The notes under the pieces were generated by a model. It saw nothing but the letters and a program-made list of their open reading frames with translations, had not been told where the DNA came from and searched no databases. Shown one piece after another: positions 50,809-60,800 of a stretch of 64,000 bases of DNA. Origin of the DNA: CAYQLT01 sp964418425 (GTDB lineage: Bacteria; Bacillota; Limnochordia; Limnochordales; Geochordaceae); NCBI GenBank assembly GCA_964418425.1, contig CAYQLT010000010.1:12071-76070 (forward strand), read 5' to 3'. How positions within the stretch are numbered: position 1 is the first letter of the stretch; each line of letters starts with the position of its first letter. Made by a program: the position numbers and the translations under genes.

Positions 50809-52173
50809 ATGGGGACGGGCAGGGCACAGAAGGCGGGTTCGGGAGTGCGGCGGGGCGCAGGCCGCACGCGCCGGCAAAGGCAGGGGGGTCGCCCTCGGGC
50901 GCGCCAGGTGGGCCGCCTCGAGCGGGTGCCGACTTCCGACGTGAGCGCGTGGAGCTACCTCCGGGAGATCTGCCGGTGGCCCGACCGGCTCTCCACCACC
51001 CATCGGGAGCGGGAGGCTGCCGAGTGGGTGGCTTTGCGCCTGCGCGAGGCGGGCTTCGAGGTTCGCCGACAGAGCTTCCTGGCTCCGGCCGCCACGCTGT
51101 ACACGGGCCCGGTGCTGTGCGGGGGCGCGGCAGGGCTGCTGGCGCTGGCCGCCTCGAGTTGGGCGACGGGGCCCTGGGTGGTGCTGGCGGCGGCGCTGGC
51201 CTGGCTTGCCGTGTTGCCGCTGGCGGGCGAGGTGCTGGGGATCGGGCCCAATTTCGACTGGGTGTTGCCCCGCCGGCGAAGTGTCAACGTGATCGCCGAC
51301 CTGCCCCGTCCCCCGGGCGGCCCCGCGCCGGCCGCCGAGGTGGTGATCTGCGCCCACATCGACACGCAGCGGGCCAGCTGGCTGTTTGCGCCCGCTTTCG
51401 CGCCGCTGCTGCCGGCTTATTTCTGGGTCTCGTACGGCGCGCTGGCCCTTTCGGTGCTCTCGGTCAGCGCGGCGGCGTTGGCGCCGGCATGGGCGGGGCA
51501 CGGGCATGCCTGGCGGTGGGGGGCGGGCGTCGGTGGCCTGCTGGCGGTTGTTTCGGTGGCATGGCTGGGGGTAGCGGGCCTGTTCGGGCGGGGGGTCAAC
51601 GGGGCCAACGACAACGGGTCGGGGGTGGCTGTGGCGCTGGCGCTGGCCCGTCGCTTCGCATCGAGGCCTTTGGAAGGCGTGCGCTTGCGGTGGGTGTTCA
51701 CGGGGGCCGAGGAAGTGGGCAGCCGGGGCATGGCGGCCTTCATGCGGGCCGAATACCCTGGCCGGGCCGGCCGCAGCGGGCACAGGCCGGGCTTGACGCT
51801 GTTTGTCAACCTGGATAACGTGGGCGGCGGCCGGTTGCGGGCTCTTTTGCGCGAGGGTACGGTGGTGCCGGTGGCGTGCGGGCCGACGTTGCGGCGCGTG
51901 GCCGAGGGGCTGGCCCGTGAGCGGCCTGACCGGCTGAGCCTGTGGCGGGGGATGTTGCTGCTGCCAACCGACGGTGTGGTTGCAGCCCGGCGAGGCTACG
52001 AGACGCTCACCCTGATCGGGCTCGACGACCGGGGCCGCATCCCGGACTATCACTGGTACACCGACACCATCGACCGAGTGGATCCGGCCCGGCTGCGGGC
52101 CGTGGAGGAGACCGTCGCGGCTTTTCTGGAGCGCCTGGCCAGTGGGTTGGGGGCGCCGCCCGAAGGCCGTTGA
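50809..52173 (+). CDS. Membrane-embedded M28-family metallopeptidase
   Basis: 454 residues. Zinc ligands of an M28 aminopeptidase are visible: AHIDTQ (His, Asp), GANDNGSG (Asp), TGAEEVGSRG (Glu pair), NLDNVG (Asp) and DYHWYTDTID (His). Four or so hydrophobic segments around residues 105-150 and 205-265 separate the two metal halves, so it is an integral membrane peptidase. The first 40 residues are Arg-rich and may be a wrong extension; a GTG at about 50929 is an alternative. Its substrate is unknown. Confidence 0.8.
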   Translation: MGTGRAQKAGSGVRRGAGRTRRQRQGGRPRARQVGRLERVPTSDVSAWSYLREICRWPDRLSTTHREREAAEWVALRLREAGFEVRRQSFLAPAATLYTGPVLCGGAAGLLALAASSWATGPWVVLAAALAWLAVLPLAGEVLGIGPNFDWVLPRRRSVNVIADLPRPPGGPAPAAEVVICAHIDTQRASWLFAPAFAPLLPAYFWVSYGALALSVLSVSAAALAPAWAGHGHAWRWGAGVGGLLAVVSVAWLGVAGLFGRGVNGANDNGSGVAVALALARRFASRPLEGVRLRWVFTGAEEVGSRGMAAFMRAEYPGRAGRSGHRPGLTLFVNLDNVGGGRLRALLREGTVVPVACGPTLRRVAEGLARERPDRLSLWRGMLLLPTDGVVAARRGYETLTLIGLDDRGRIPDYHWYTDTIDRVDPARLRAVEETVAAFLERLASGLGAPPEGR

Positions 52174-52205
52174 GCCGAGGAGGAAGCCAGGGAGCGCGGG
52201 GGAGC

Positions 52206-53228
52206 GTGGAGCGCGGGGTCGACTGGGCTATCTGGACCGAGGGGCTCACCAAGGATTTCGGCAGGGTGCGAGCCGTGGACGGGGCCGACCTGCGGGTGCC
52301 CGTGGGGAAGGTTTACGGTTTCGTCGGGCCCAACGGGTCGGGCAAGACGACCGCCATTGCCATGCTCCTGGGCCTCATGCGACCCACTCGCGGGCAGCTG
52401 CGCGTCTTGGGGCACGAGCCCCGATCCCCGGGCTTCTGCCGGGCGCTGGCCAGGGTGGGGGCGTTGGTACAGGGGCCCGCCTTTTACCCGTTTTTGTCCG
52501 GGCGCGACAACCTGCGGGTTTTGGGGTCGGTGGCCCGCCGGGTCGAGGAGCGGGAGATCGAGCGGGCGCTGGATCGGGTGGGGTTGCTGGCAAGGGCAGG
52601 GGATCGCTACGGCACGTACTCCCTCGGCATGCGCCAGCGGCTGGCCATTGCCCTGGCCCTTCTGGGAGAGCCGGAGCTGATCATTCTGGACGAGCCCACC
52701 AACGGGTTGGATCCGGAGGGGATCCGGGAGGTGCGGGGCCTCATCCGAAGCCTCGGGCAGGAAGGACGTACGATTTTCCTCTCCAGCCACCTGCTCCACG
52801 AGGTGGAGCAGGTGTGCGACGAGGTGGGCGTCATCCTGCGGGGTCGGGTGGTCGCACAGGGTCCGGTGCGGGCGCTGTTGGGAACCCGGGGGCTGAAAGT
52901 TCGGGTCGCTGCCGAGCCGTCGGACGGCGCCGGCGAGGAGGTCGCCGGCGGAGGCCCCGAACAGGCGCAGCCGGGCGGGAGCAGCAAAGCGGTGACGGCG
53001 CGGGCGGCGGCGGTGGTAAGGGCCTTGCCCTGGAAGCCGCGAGTGGAGGTTCAGGACGGGTGCCTGTGGGTCGATGCGCCACCCGAGCGGGGAGCCGAGC
53101 TGACCCGGGCGCTGGCGGCCGCCGGGTTGTGGGTGAGCGAGATGGTGCCGCTGCGCAGCTCGCTGGAGCAGTACTTCTTCGAGGTGGCCGGCCGGGAGGC
53201 GCCCTCCGGCCAGGCCGGAGCCGGGTGA
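52206..53228 (+). CDS. ABC exporter ATP-binding protein (CcmA/NatA-type)
   Basis: 340 residues. Walker A is GPNGSGKTT, signature SLGMRQRLAIALAL and Walker B LIILDEPTNGLDPEG. The C-terminal 110 residues are an unusual extended domain with a Gly/Ala-rich linker before it. It partners the ABC-2 permease that follows with 3 bases of spacing and could export a drug, peptide or lipid. GTG 52206 was chosen; the ribosome site is close. Confidence 0.88.
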   Translation: MERGVDWAIWTEGLTKDFGRVRAVDGADLRVPVGKVYGFVGPNGSGKTTAIAMLLGLMRPTRGQLRVLGHEPRSPGFCRALARVGALVQGPAFYPFLSGRDNLRVLGSVARRVEEREIERALDRVGLLARAGDRYGTYSLGMRQRLAIALALLGEPELIILDEPTNGLDPEGIREVRGLIRSLGQEGRTIFLSSHLLHEVEQVCDEVGVILRGRVVAQGPVRALLGTRGLKVRVAAEPSDGAGEEVAGGGPEQAQPGGSSKAVTARAAAVVRALPWKPRVEVQDGCLWVDAPPERGAELTRALAAAGLWVSEMVPLRSSLEQYFFEVAGREAPSGQAGAG

Positions 53229-53231
53229 GCG

Positions 53232-54167
53232 GTGTCGGGCATGGGCGAGGCCCTGGTGGCTTTGCGGGCAGAGCTGACCAAGGCGCGCCGGCTGCGGCTG
53301 GTGTGGACGCTGCTGGCGTTGATGCTTCTCATGGTGGGGCTCAATTCGGCCGTCTCCTACCAGGCCTACCAGGACCTGCGCCGGTACGCGGCCGTGGAGA
53401 CCCGCGAGGCGCCCCAGGAGCAGCGCCGGGCTCGAGCCATGCAGCAGGAGGGGCTTGCGCTGGCGCTTCGGGCCAACCTGGTGATGCCGACGGCCTATGC
53501 GGGCGTGACCGGCGTGATCTACTTCCCGGGGCTTGTGTTGATGAGCATCGGCGTGGCGACGCTGGTAGGCGGCGAGTTCGGGTGGGGGACCATACAGCGG
53601 GCGCTGGCCCGGGGGCGGCGGCGCTGGCTCGTGGTCTGGGCCAAGCTGGCGCTGGTGGCGATCATGGCCGGCGTGGGCGTGGCGGCCGGGCTGGTGGCGG
53701 GGAGCCTGGGAGGGATCTGGACGAGCCACCTGGTGGGGGCCTGGCGGCCTGAGAGCCTGTCGGCGCAGGTCTGGAGGGACCTGGGCGTCATGTTCGTGCG
53801 GCTGTGGGCGGTGCTGGGGGTGTACGGCGCCTCGGCCGCGGCCGCCGGCTTTCTGTTTCGCTCGGCCGGGCTCGGGGTGGCGGCGGCGCTGGTCTACCAC
53901 TTCCTGGAGGCGCTGGTGTCGGGCCTCATCGTCCAGTCCCGAGGATGGATGGCGGCTGTGCGGCCCTACCTGCTGGGCAATGTCACGCACTCCCTGGTGG
54001 TCAATCATAACCCGTTCGTGACGGGCCTGGTGAGCGCGAACGGGATGGCCATGGAAAGCGCGCATCGTCTTGACCCGACGGGTGCCTGGGTGGCGCTGGC
54101 CGTGTGGGGGGCGGCTTTCGTGGCCGTCGCCTTCGCGTCCTTTGTGCGCCGCGACATGCAGGTGTAG
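53232..54167 (+). CDS. ABC-2 type permease
   Basis: 311 residues with about six hydrophobic segments, the first at residues 25-45 and a large outside loop after it. GVIYFPGLVLMSIGVATLVGGEFGWGTIQRALARGRRR is the ABC-2 coupling region. It is the partner of the preceding ATPase. GTG 53232 or ATG 53241 starts it. Confidence 0.87.
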   Translation: MSGMGEALVALRAELTKARRLRLVWTLLALMLLMVGLNSAVSYQAYQDLRRYAAVETREAPQEQRRARAMQQEGLALALRANLVMPTAYAGVTGVIYFPGLVLMSIGVATLVGGEFGWGTIQRALARGRRRWLVVWAKLALVAIMAGVGVAAGLVAGSLGGIWTSHLVGAWRPESLSAQVWRDLGVMFVRLWAVLGVYGASAAAAGFLFRSAGLGVAAALVYHFLEALVSGLIVQSRGWMAAVRPYLLGNVTHSLVVNHNPFVTGLVSANGMAMESAHRLDPTGAWVALAVWGAAFVAVAFASFVRRDMQV

Positions 54168-54270
54168 CGCCAGGACGCTGTGTCCGCCGAAGCTCGTCCG
54201 AAAGGCCGGTCCCAGGGAGATAGGAGACGGGCGAGGCGGCTACAGCCGCCAAAACTCCCCCGAACGGGTG

Positions 54271-54299
54271 TTGCTCCCCAAGGTGTTGGGGTTTATAAT
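54271..54299 (+). promoter_or_regulatory. nrdJ promoter with palindromic spacer
   Basis: TTGCTC (54271-54276), a 17-base spacer and perfect TATAAT (54294-54299). The spacer holds the perfect inverted repeat CCCCAAGGTGTTGGGG (54276-54291), so a repressor could sit on the promoter. It may also form a short terminator for the ABC genes on the left. The -35 match is weak. Confidence 0.55.
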
Positions 54300-54339
54300 A
54301 GCAGTCGCCCTATATCTTGAGGCGGAAGGATGTTCGGGG

Positions 54340-57312
54340 ATGGAGCGCCAGGGACGGAGGACGTATCGCTGGGGGCCCGTCCAGGAGCTGATCTTCCTCG
54401 ACCGCTACAGCCCCAAGGCCCCCCGGGAGAGCATCGTCGCCGGTGACGTGGTCGTGGTCATGACCCGGGATGACCCCCGCTATCCTGCCAAAGAGGTGGC
54501 AGTGGTGCGGGAGGTGGACGGTGACGAGCTGACGGTGGAGCTGAAGAGCACCGGGGAGCGGCTGCGCCGGCACCGGCGTCTGTGCGACAAGCCGACGGAG
54601 CTGAGCCCCGAGGCCATGTGGGACCGTCTGGCCGCCGCCATCGTGGCCGTGGAGGCGCCGCAGGAGCAGGAGCGGTGGCGCAGGGAGTTTCGGTGGCTTC
54701 TGGATGGATTTCGCTTCGTGCCCGGCGGACGGATCAACACCATGCTGGGCACCGGCCAGCAGCTCACCGCCTACAACTGCTATACCATCCCGCTGCGGGG
54801 GCGCACTCCCGATGTGCCGGCAGACTCCCGGCACGGCATCATCGACACCCTGGGCAACATGGTGGAGATCATGGCGCGTGGCGGCGGGGTGGGCATCAAC
54901 CTGTCGGTGCTGCGGCCGCGCCTTGCGTACGTGAAGGGGGTCAACGGCAAATCCTCGGGGGCCGTCTCGTGGGGCGGGCTGTTCAGCTTTGCCACGGGGC
55001 TCGTCGAGCAGGGCGGGTCCCGGAGGGGGGCCCTCATGCTGATCTTGGAGGTGTGGCACCCCGATATCCTGGACTTCATCAACGCCAAGCGGGATTTCCG
55101 GGCCATCACCAACGCCAACATCAGCGTGGGTGTCACGGAGGAGTTCGAGCGGGCCCTGGCCGAAGACGGGGATTGGGATCTGGTCTTTCCGGACACCTCC
55201 GACCCCGATTACGACCGCCTGTGGGACGGCAATCTGGGCAAGTGGCGGGCCATGGGCAAGCCGGTGGTGGTGTATCAGCGGCTGAAGGCCCGTGAGGTGT
55301 GGCGGCAGGTGGTGGAGGCCGCCTGGGCCTCGGCCGAACCCGGGATGGTGCGGGTGGATTACGCCAACCGGATGTCCAACTCGTGGTACTTCGCTCCCCT
55401 CATCGCTACCAACCCCTGCGCGGAGCAGTACCTCCCGGCCTGGGGTGTGTGCCTGCTGGGGCATCTCAACCTGGCCCGGTTCGTGGACGGGGGCGAGGTG
55501 CTGTGGGACGAGCTGGCCCGTGCGGCGAGGCTTGCGGTGCGGTTCCTGGATAATGTCATCGACATCACGCCGTACTTCTTCCCGGAAAACGAACGCCAGC
55601 AGAAATCCGAGCGGCGGGTCGGCCTGGGAACCATGGGGCTGGGCGAGATGCTCATCCGGCTGGGCATTCGCTATGGGAGCCCCCGGGCGGTGGAGTTCGC
55701 CGACCGCCTGTACGGGTTCATCGCCCGCCACGCCTATCTGGGCTCGGTGGAGCTGGCCCGGGAGAAGGGGCCGTTCCCACAGTTCGACGCGGATAAGTTT
55801 CTCATGTCCGGCTTCATGCAGACCATGCCCGAGGATGTCCGCGAGCAGGTGCGCCGCTACGGCATCCGAAACGTCACCCTCCTGACCCAGGCCCCGACGG
55901 GCACCACGGGGACGATGGTGGGCACCTCCACCGGCATCGAGCCCTATTACGCCTGGTCCTACTGGCGACAGGGGCGGCTGGGGCGCAAGGAGATCGTGGA
56001 GCCCGTGGTGACCGAGTGGTTCGAGGAGCACCCGGAGTTGCAGGGGGATTTCTCGAAGCTTCCCCCCCACTTTGTGACGGCGCTGGAACTTTCGCCTGAG
56101 GAGCACATCCGCATGCAGGCGGCGATCCAGCGCTGGGTGGATGCTGCCGTCTCCAAGACGGCCAATCTGCCGGCCCACTACACGGTGGAGGATACGATGG
56201 CCCTCTACGAGCTGGCCATCCGTCTGGGGTGCAAGGGTGTGACCGTCTACCGGGATCGCTCCCGGGACGAGCAGGTGCTCACCGCCCGGCCGCAGACGTC
56301 GGGTCCCCAAAGCGAGCAGGTAGGGCAGGAGGAGTCGCTGCCCCCGCCGGAACAGGTGGTCTCGCCGCAGCCGGAGCAGGCCGGTGGTGGGGATGGGCCG
56401 GAGGCCCCGGATACGGCCGGGCCCCTGGCGGTGGAGCCGAAGGCGGTCATCGGTGAGGTGCCCGAAGAGGTGGTGGGCGTCACCTACCGACAGAAGACGC
56501 TGGTGGGTACGGCCCGCGTGGTCGTCAACGAGCACCCGCCGGGCCATCCCTTTGAAACCATCATCGTGCTGGGCAAAGGCGGCATGGACATCACGGCGGA
56601 CGCCGAGGCCATCGGGCGCTTGATATCCCTGTACCTGCGCACCCCAAGCCCCATCGGCAACCTGGACAAACTGGCGCTGGTCGTGGAGCAGCTGCGACAC
56701 ATCGGCGGGGCCCAGCCTTTCGGGTACGGGCCGGACAAGGTGCTCTCGATGCCCGACGCGCTGGCCAAGGCCCTGGAGCGCTACCTGACCACCCGGCGGC
56801 AACGGTCGGCAGGGGTGGAGCGAAGCCGGGCGCAGGCCGCACCGGCCGGAGGGGCAGCCGAGGTCGCACCCTTGGGCGCCCAACGGCAAGATCCGCGTCC
56901 GACCGGGAGGACTGTTGGGGGTGGCGGGCCGGCGGCAGGTGCATCGGAAGCGCCCCAATTACGGGTGGATTCCCGGACGCCGGGACTTGTGGCACCGCCA
57001 GAATCGCCCATGCAGTCCCGTGAGGTCGGCCAGCGGTCCGGCGACCTCGAACCGGCCGCCAACCTCCGGGCGCCCGGTGAGCTCCGCGTGCCCGCTCCAC
57101 CGGGACCGGCTTCGGTGACGGCCATGGCGGGCGAGGCACCCGCGCAGGCGAGCCGGCGGCACGGGGAGGAGGACCCCCAGCGCAACGGGCATGCGTCGCC
57201 GGGCGCGGTGCGTCTCAACGGGGCGGACATCTGCCCGGTCTGCGGGCAGGCGCAGTATGTGAGACTGGAGGGCTGCGGCACCTGCCGTAACTGCGGTTAT
57301 ACCCGCTGCTAG
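54340..57312 (+). CDS. nrdJ: Adenosylcobalamin-dependent class II ribonucleotide reductase
   Basis: 990 residues. The catalytic core contains GRINTMLGTGQQLTAYNCY, NPCAEQYLP (Cys and Glu of the finger loop) and GLGTMGLGEMLIRLGIRYG. A second domain after a variable Pro/Glu-rich linker includes ITADAEAIGRLISLYLR and the C-terminal zinc ribbon CPVCGQAQYVRLEGCGTCRNC with the C-terminal Cys pair of NrdJ. Class II enzymes make deoxynucleotides with or without oxygen. ATG 54340 is preceded by GGAAGGA. No insertion or intein is seen. The linker (about residues 640-690 and 820-960) is low-complexity. Confidence 0.95.
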   Translation: MERQGRRTYRWGPVQELIFLDRYSPKAPRESIVAGDVVVVMTRDDPRYPAKEVAVVREVDGDELTVELKSTGERLRRHRRLCDKPTELSPEAMWDRLAAAIVAVEAPQEQERWRREFRWLLDGFRFVPGGRINTMLGTGQQLTAYNCYTIPLRGRTPDVPADSRHGIIDTLGNMVEIMARGGGVGINLSVLRPRLAYVKGVNGKSSGAVSWGGLFSFATGLVEQGGSRRGALMLILEVWHPDILDFINAKRDFRAITNANISVGVTEEFERALAEDGDWDLVFPDTSDPDYDRLWDGNLGKWRAMGKPVVVYQRLKAREVWRQVVEAAWASAEPGMVRVDYANRMSNSWYFAPLIATNPCAEQYLPAWGVCLLGHLNLARFVDGGEVLWDELARAARLAVRFLDNVIDITPYFFPENERQQKSERRVGLGTMGLGEMLIRLGIRYGSPRAVEFADRLYGFIARHAYLGSVELAREKGPFPQFDADKFLMSGFMQTMPEDVREQVRRYGIRNVTLLTQAPTGTTGTMVGTSTGIEPYYAWSYWRQGRLGRKEIVEPVVTEWFEEHPELQGDFSKLPPHFVTALELSPEEHIRMQAAIQRWVDAAVSKTANLPAHYTVEDTMALYELAIRLGCKGVTVYRDRSRDEQVLTARPQTSGPQSEQVGQEESLPPPEQVVSPQPEQAGGGDGPEAPDTAGPLAVEPKAVIGEVPEEVVGVTYRQKTLVGTARVVVNEHPPGHPFETIIVLGKGGMDITADAEAIGRLISLYLRTPSPIGNLDKLALVVEQLRHIGGAQPFGYGPDKVLSMPDALAKALERYLTTRRQRSAGVERSRAQAAPAGGAAEVAPLGAQRQDPRPTGRTVGGGGPAAGASEAPQLRVDSRTPGLVAPPESPMQSREVGQRSGDLEPAANLRAPGELRVPAPPGPASVTAMAGEAPAQASRRHGEEDPQRNGHASPGAVRLNGADICPVCGQAQYVRLEGCGTCRNCGYTRC

Positions 57313-57389
57313 CCTGCCGCGGCGCATACTACCCCTGCGCCACGGATTGCGGCACCCTGGCGAAAAAAGACGGGAAAAGGGGGGAGGCC

Positions 57390-57554
57390 ATGGACCCGTC
57401 GGGCTATCACCAACTGCGCCGGGAGCTCCAGCGCTCGCCGCTGCTGCCGCTTTTGCAGCGGGCCGAGTTGCCGGACAACTTCAAGGCGTACGTGCTGGCG
57501 ATGGCGACCATGGCAGCCAACCATCCCCGAGGCCGAGGCCGCAGCCGGCGCTGA
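57390..57554 (+). CDS. Small unknown protein, 54 residues
   Basis: ATG 57390 behind GGGGGGAGGCC. The sequence MDPSGYHQLRRELQRSPLLP is a normal-looking amphipathic start, then LLQRAELPDNFKAYVLAMAT and a basic tail. It ends at TGA 57552-57554. It overlaps the tail of the minus-strand zinc-finger gene by 74 bases. It has no recognised family and is cytoplasmic by composition. Confidence 0.5.
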   Translation: MDPSGYHQLRRELQRSPLLPLLQRAELPDNFKAYVLAMATMAANHPRGRGRSRR

Positions 57555-57849
57555 GTCGGGGCGGGGCGCCTGCCCTGCCCCGGCCTTGCGGCTGTGCCAT
57601 GAGCGGGCCGGCGAAGGCCCGAGCGGGTGTGCCCGTCCAGGGGTGGCGGCCGTCAAGTCGGCGGGTGACGATGCGGCGGCACTCCTCGCACAGCTGCCAG
57701 GCGGGGGCGGTTCGGCGGGGGGCTTTTGGGGCCCACCCGAGGCTTCGTCCGCAAAGCACGCAGCGGGTCGTGGAGCAGGCCTGGGCCTCCAGCATGCCGG
57801 GATCCTGCGGGGGTTCCCTCAACCGAGCATCTCCCTCCGCAGTTCCCAT
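57481..57849 (-). CDS. Putative zinc-ribbon protein
   Basis: 122 residues. Two CxxC pairs, TRCVLCGRSLG and LCEECRRIVTRR, are spaced 27 residues apart as in zinc ribbons. The rest is low-complexity and may be partly spurious. ATG 57849 has only a weak GGTGAT upstream. It is convergent with the small gene on the left and runs in the same direction as the RND gene that follows. Confidence 0.5.
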   Translation of the reverse strand: MGTAEGDARLREPPQDPGMLEAQACSTTRCVLCGRSLGWAPKAPRRTAPAWQLCEECRRIVTRRLDGRHPWTGTPARAFAGPLMAQPQGRGRAGAPPRLSAGCGLGLGDGWLPWSPSPARTP

Positions 57850-57890
57850 GATATCACCGAAGCCGGCCGGCTACCGCATGATTCATGGCA

Positions 57891-60800
57891 TTACCAGTGG
57901 TAGGCCAGGCCCAGGCGGCCGCCGGGATCGGCCCAAGCGCGCGACCAGACCAGTTCCACAAGCCGCGGGGGCGAAGCCGGGCGCCACTGCACGGCAAGGG
58001 CCCAGTTGGGGCTTAGGAGGCCCGGAGGGGTGGCAGCGGTCAGCCTTACGGCCAACCCTCCGGCCAGCTGCCATTCCAAAGAGGAGCTGGCCGCGACGGC
58101 GACGTAGCGCACGGCGGGCTCGCCGCTGGCCTCGCCGGTGATGGGCGGCAGCCCCGGCGGCTCGCCGGCCAGTTCCAGGTCCAGGCGTAGCCCGGAGGCC
58201 CGAGGGCGGGCGCTGAGGCCGGCTCCGAGTTGAGGTATCGGCTGCACCTTCAGCCAGGGCCGCCACCGGGCGCCGGCAGACAGGCGCAGGTTCAGCGCAG
58301 GGAAGGCCTGCCGCTCGACGCCGGCCCACACCCGGTATCCGAGATGGGGGCCGTCGAGCACGGCGGGCGGGCCATTTGGATGGGACGAGCCGGCCGAGGC
58401 GATGACCTCATCCCAGGCAATCCCGGCCCGATACCACCACCCGCCGGCACCCCGCCGGCTCCCAACCAGCTGCACGCCCGCCACACCTCTTCTCCCGAGA
58501 GCGTGCACCACGTCTGCGGCCGGATCGAGCACCCCGGGCCATGCCAGGGCCGGTTCGAATCCCGAACTGGCAAAACCGGCGGAGGCGCCCAGCAGGCTGG
58601 ACCCGGCGGCCAGCGAGCCCTCGAACCGGACCAGCCCCTGAAGCCCGGCTGCCTGGCTCCACTGCCCCCGAAGGTCGCCGGCGGCCCCTGCCAGCGCCAC
58701 AGCTCCCACCAGCTGTCGGCGGCTCAAAGCGGCCCGCACCCCCACCCCGGTTACGCCCGGCTCGACCGCTGCCCCCGCACCCACAAACACCAGGGCTCCA
58801 TCGACTTGAAGCGGGCCGGGCAGGCGGCCGCTCAGGCGCCCCGACGTGGCAGCACCAACCCAGACCAGGGCCGCGCCGGCCTGCCCCGGGGTATCCGCCC
58901 ACGAAGGCAACGCTGCGCCGCCGGCCAGCACCTTGGGGCCCGGCAGCCAGACCGCCGCCCCGGCCGACGGCGGACCCGCCGGGCCGGGCCGCTCGGGCTC
59001 GGGCGCAGCGGCCGCGTAGGTGCGCACCATCATGGCCATCAGGATGCTGGCCGCAAGCGCCAGCACAACAACCCACGGGATCAGAGCCGACCAGGGGCCG
59101 GGCAGGGAGACCGTCACCGGGTGCCGCCCGGCGGCCCAGCGCCGCAGGTGGCGGTAGGCCTGTCCCACGGAAAAACGCGCCACAGGTACCGCCACCAGCG
59201 TGACGGCCGCCGACAGCGCCAGACCTCCCACCACGGTCACCGCCAGGGGGGCCTCCAGCTCCCCCGACTCCCCCCATCCCGGCGTCAGAGGGAATAGACC
59301 CAGAAGCGTGGTCAACGTGGTCATGAGCACCGGCCGCAACCGGACCGTCGCCGCCTCCACCACCGCCTCCCGAAGCTCCATCCCCTGGCGCAGCAGGCGG
59401 TTGGTGTAATCTATCAGCACGATGCCATTGTTTACAGCGATGCCCGCCAGGACCACGGCACCCACGATGGAGGCCACCCCGATGCGGTTGCCGGTCGCGT
59501 ACAGGGCGGCAAGCCCTCCCGTGAGCCCCAGCGGGACGGCCAACATCACGATCAAAGGATCCAGCAGCGACTCGAACTGCCCGGCCATCACCATGTACAC
59601 CAAAAGCACCGCCAGGGCCAGGGCCACCCACAGGTCACCAAAGGACTCCGCGATCAGCTGGTGGATTCCGGCCAGCTCCACCCGAGATCCGGGCGGGATT
59701 TCCATGGCGCGCAGCATCGCCTCCACCCGCCGGCCTGCGGCGCCCAGACGGATGCCGTCCAGTTCGGCCGTGACCGTGACCACCCGGCGCCCATCCCGGT
59801 GCTGAATCGCCGCCGCCTGCTCGGCCGGCTCGGGCCGCACCACCCGGCCCGCCACCACAGGGGGCATGGACGCCAGACCGGGCACCGTCAGCCCGCCGAC
59901 AGGGAGGGCCAGCACGTCCTGGAGCACCCGGGCTCGCTCGGGCTCGGCCAGAACCACGATGGGCAGCCGGCGCCCGTCCGGCAGCGCCAGCTCCCCAGCC
60001 TCCTGCCCGAGCCTCGCCTCCCGCAGCCCCAGGGCGACCTGGGCGGCGGTGAGCCCTCCGGTGAGCGCCCGCCCGGGATCCACCCGCAGCATCAGCGCCG
60101 GTTCCCGCTGCTCCAGCGAACTTGTCACGTCGATGAAGCCGGGCGTGGCCTCCAGCCGTTCCGTCAGGCGAGATGCCAGCTGGGCCAGGGCCGCCGGGTC
60201 TGGCCCCTCCACCTCCAGCGTGACGCGCTCCCCCAAGAGCTGGCTCAGCGGCCCGAAGGAAGGGGAGTCGGTGGCCCGCACCCGGGCCCCGGGGTGGCGG
60301 GCTGCGACTTCCGCCAGCCGCCGGCGAAGGCTTTCCACGAATTCGGCGGCGCTGGGGCGCTGCCCGCGGGGCTTGAGGGTGAGATAGAGGTTGCCGGTGT
60401 ACGGCGAGTCCCCGGTGAGCGCCGCCAGCAGGTCCCCGGTACCGGCCGCGCCCACCTGCGCCGCCACCGTCTTCACCTCCGGCAGCTGGCGCACCAGTTG
60501 CTCAATCTCCCCCACGATGGCGTCGGTGGTCTCCACCGGCGTGCCCGGCGGCATCTGCACCCTGACCCCGACCTCCCCGGTGTCCACAGGAGCCAGGAAC
60601 TCCACCTCGACCCGGGGATACAGGACCGCCGCCAGGGCCACCAGCCCCGCAACCAGGACGAACACCCGCCCCCGGCGCTCCAGGCTACGCCGAAGCAGGT
60701 GCTTGTAGGCCCGCTGAACCCCATCAAACCACGCGGCTCCCCGCCGCCGGGCAGCCGCCCCGACCGCGGTGCGAACCGCCACCTGCTCCCACAGGTGCAG

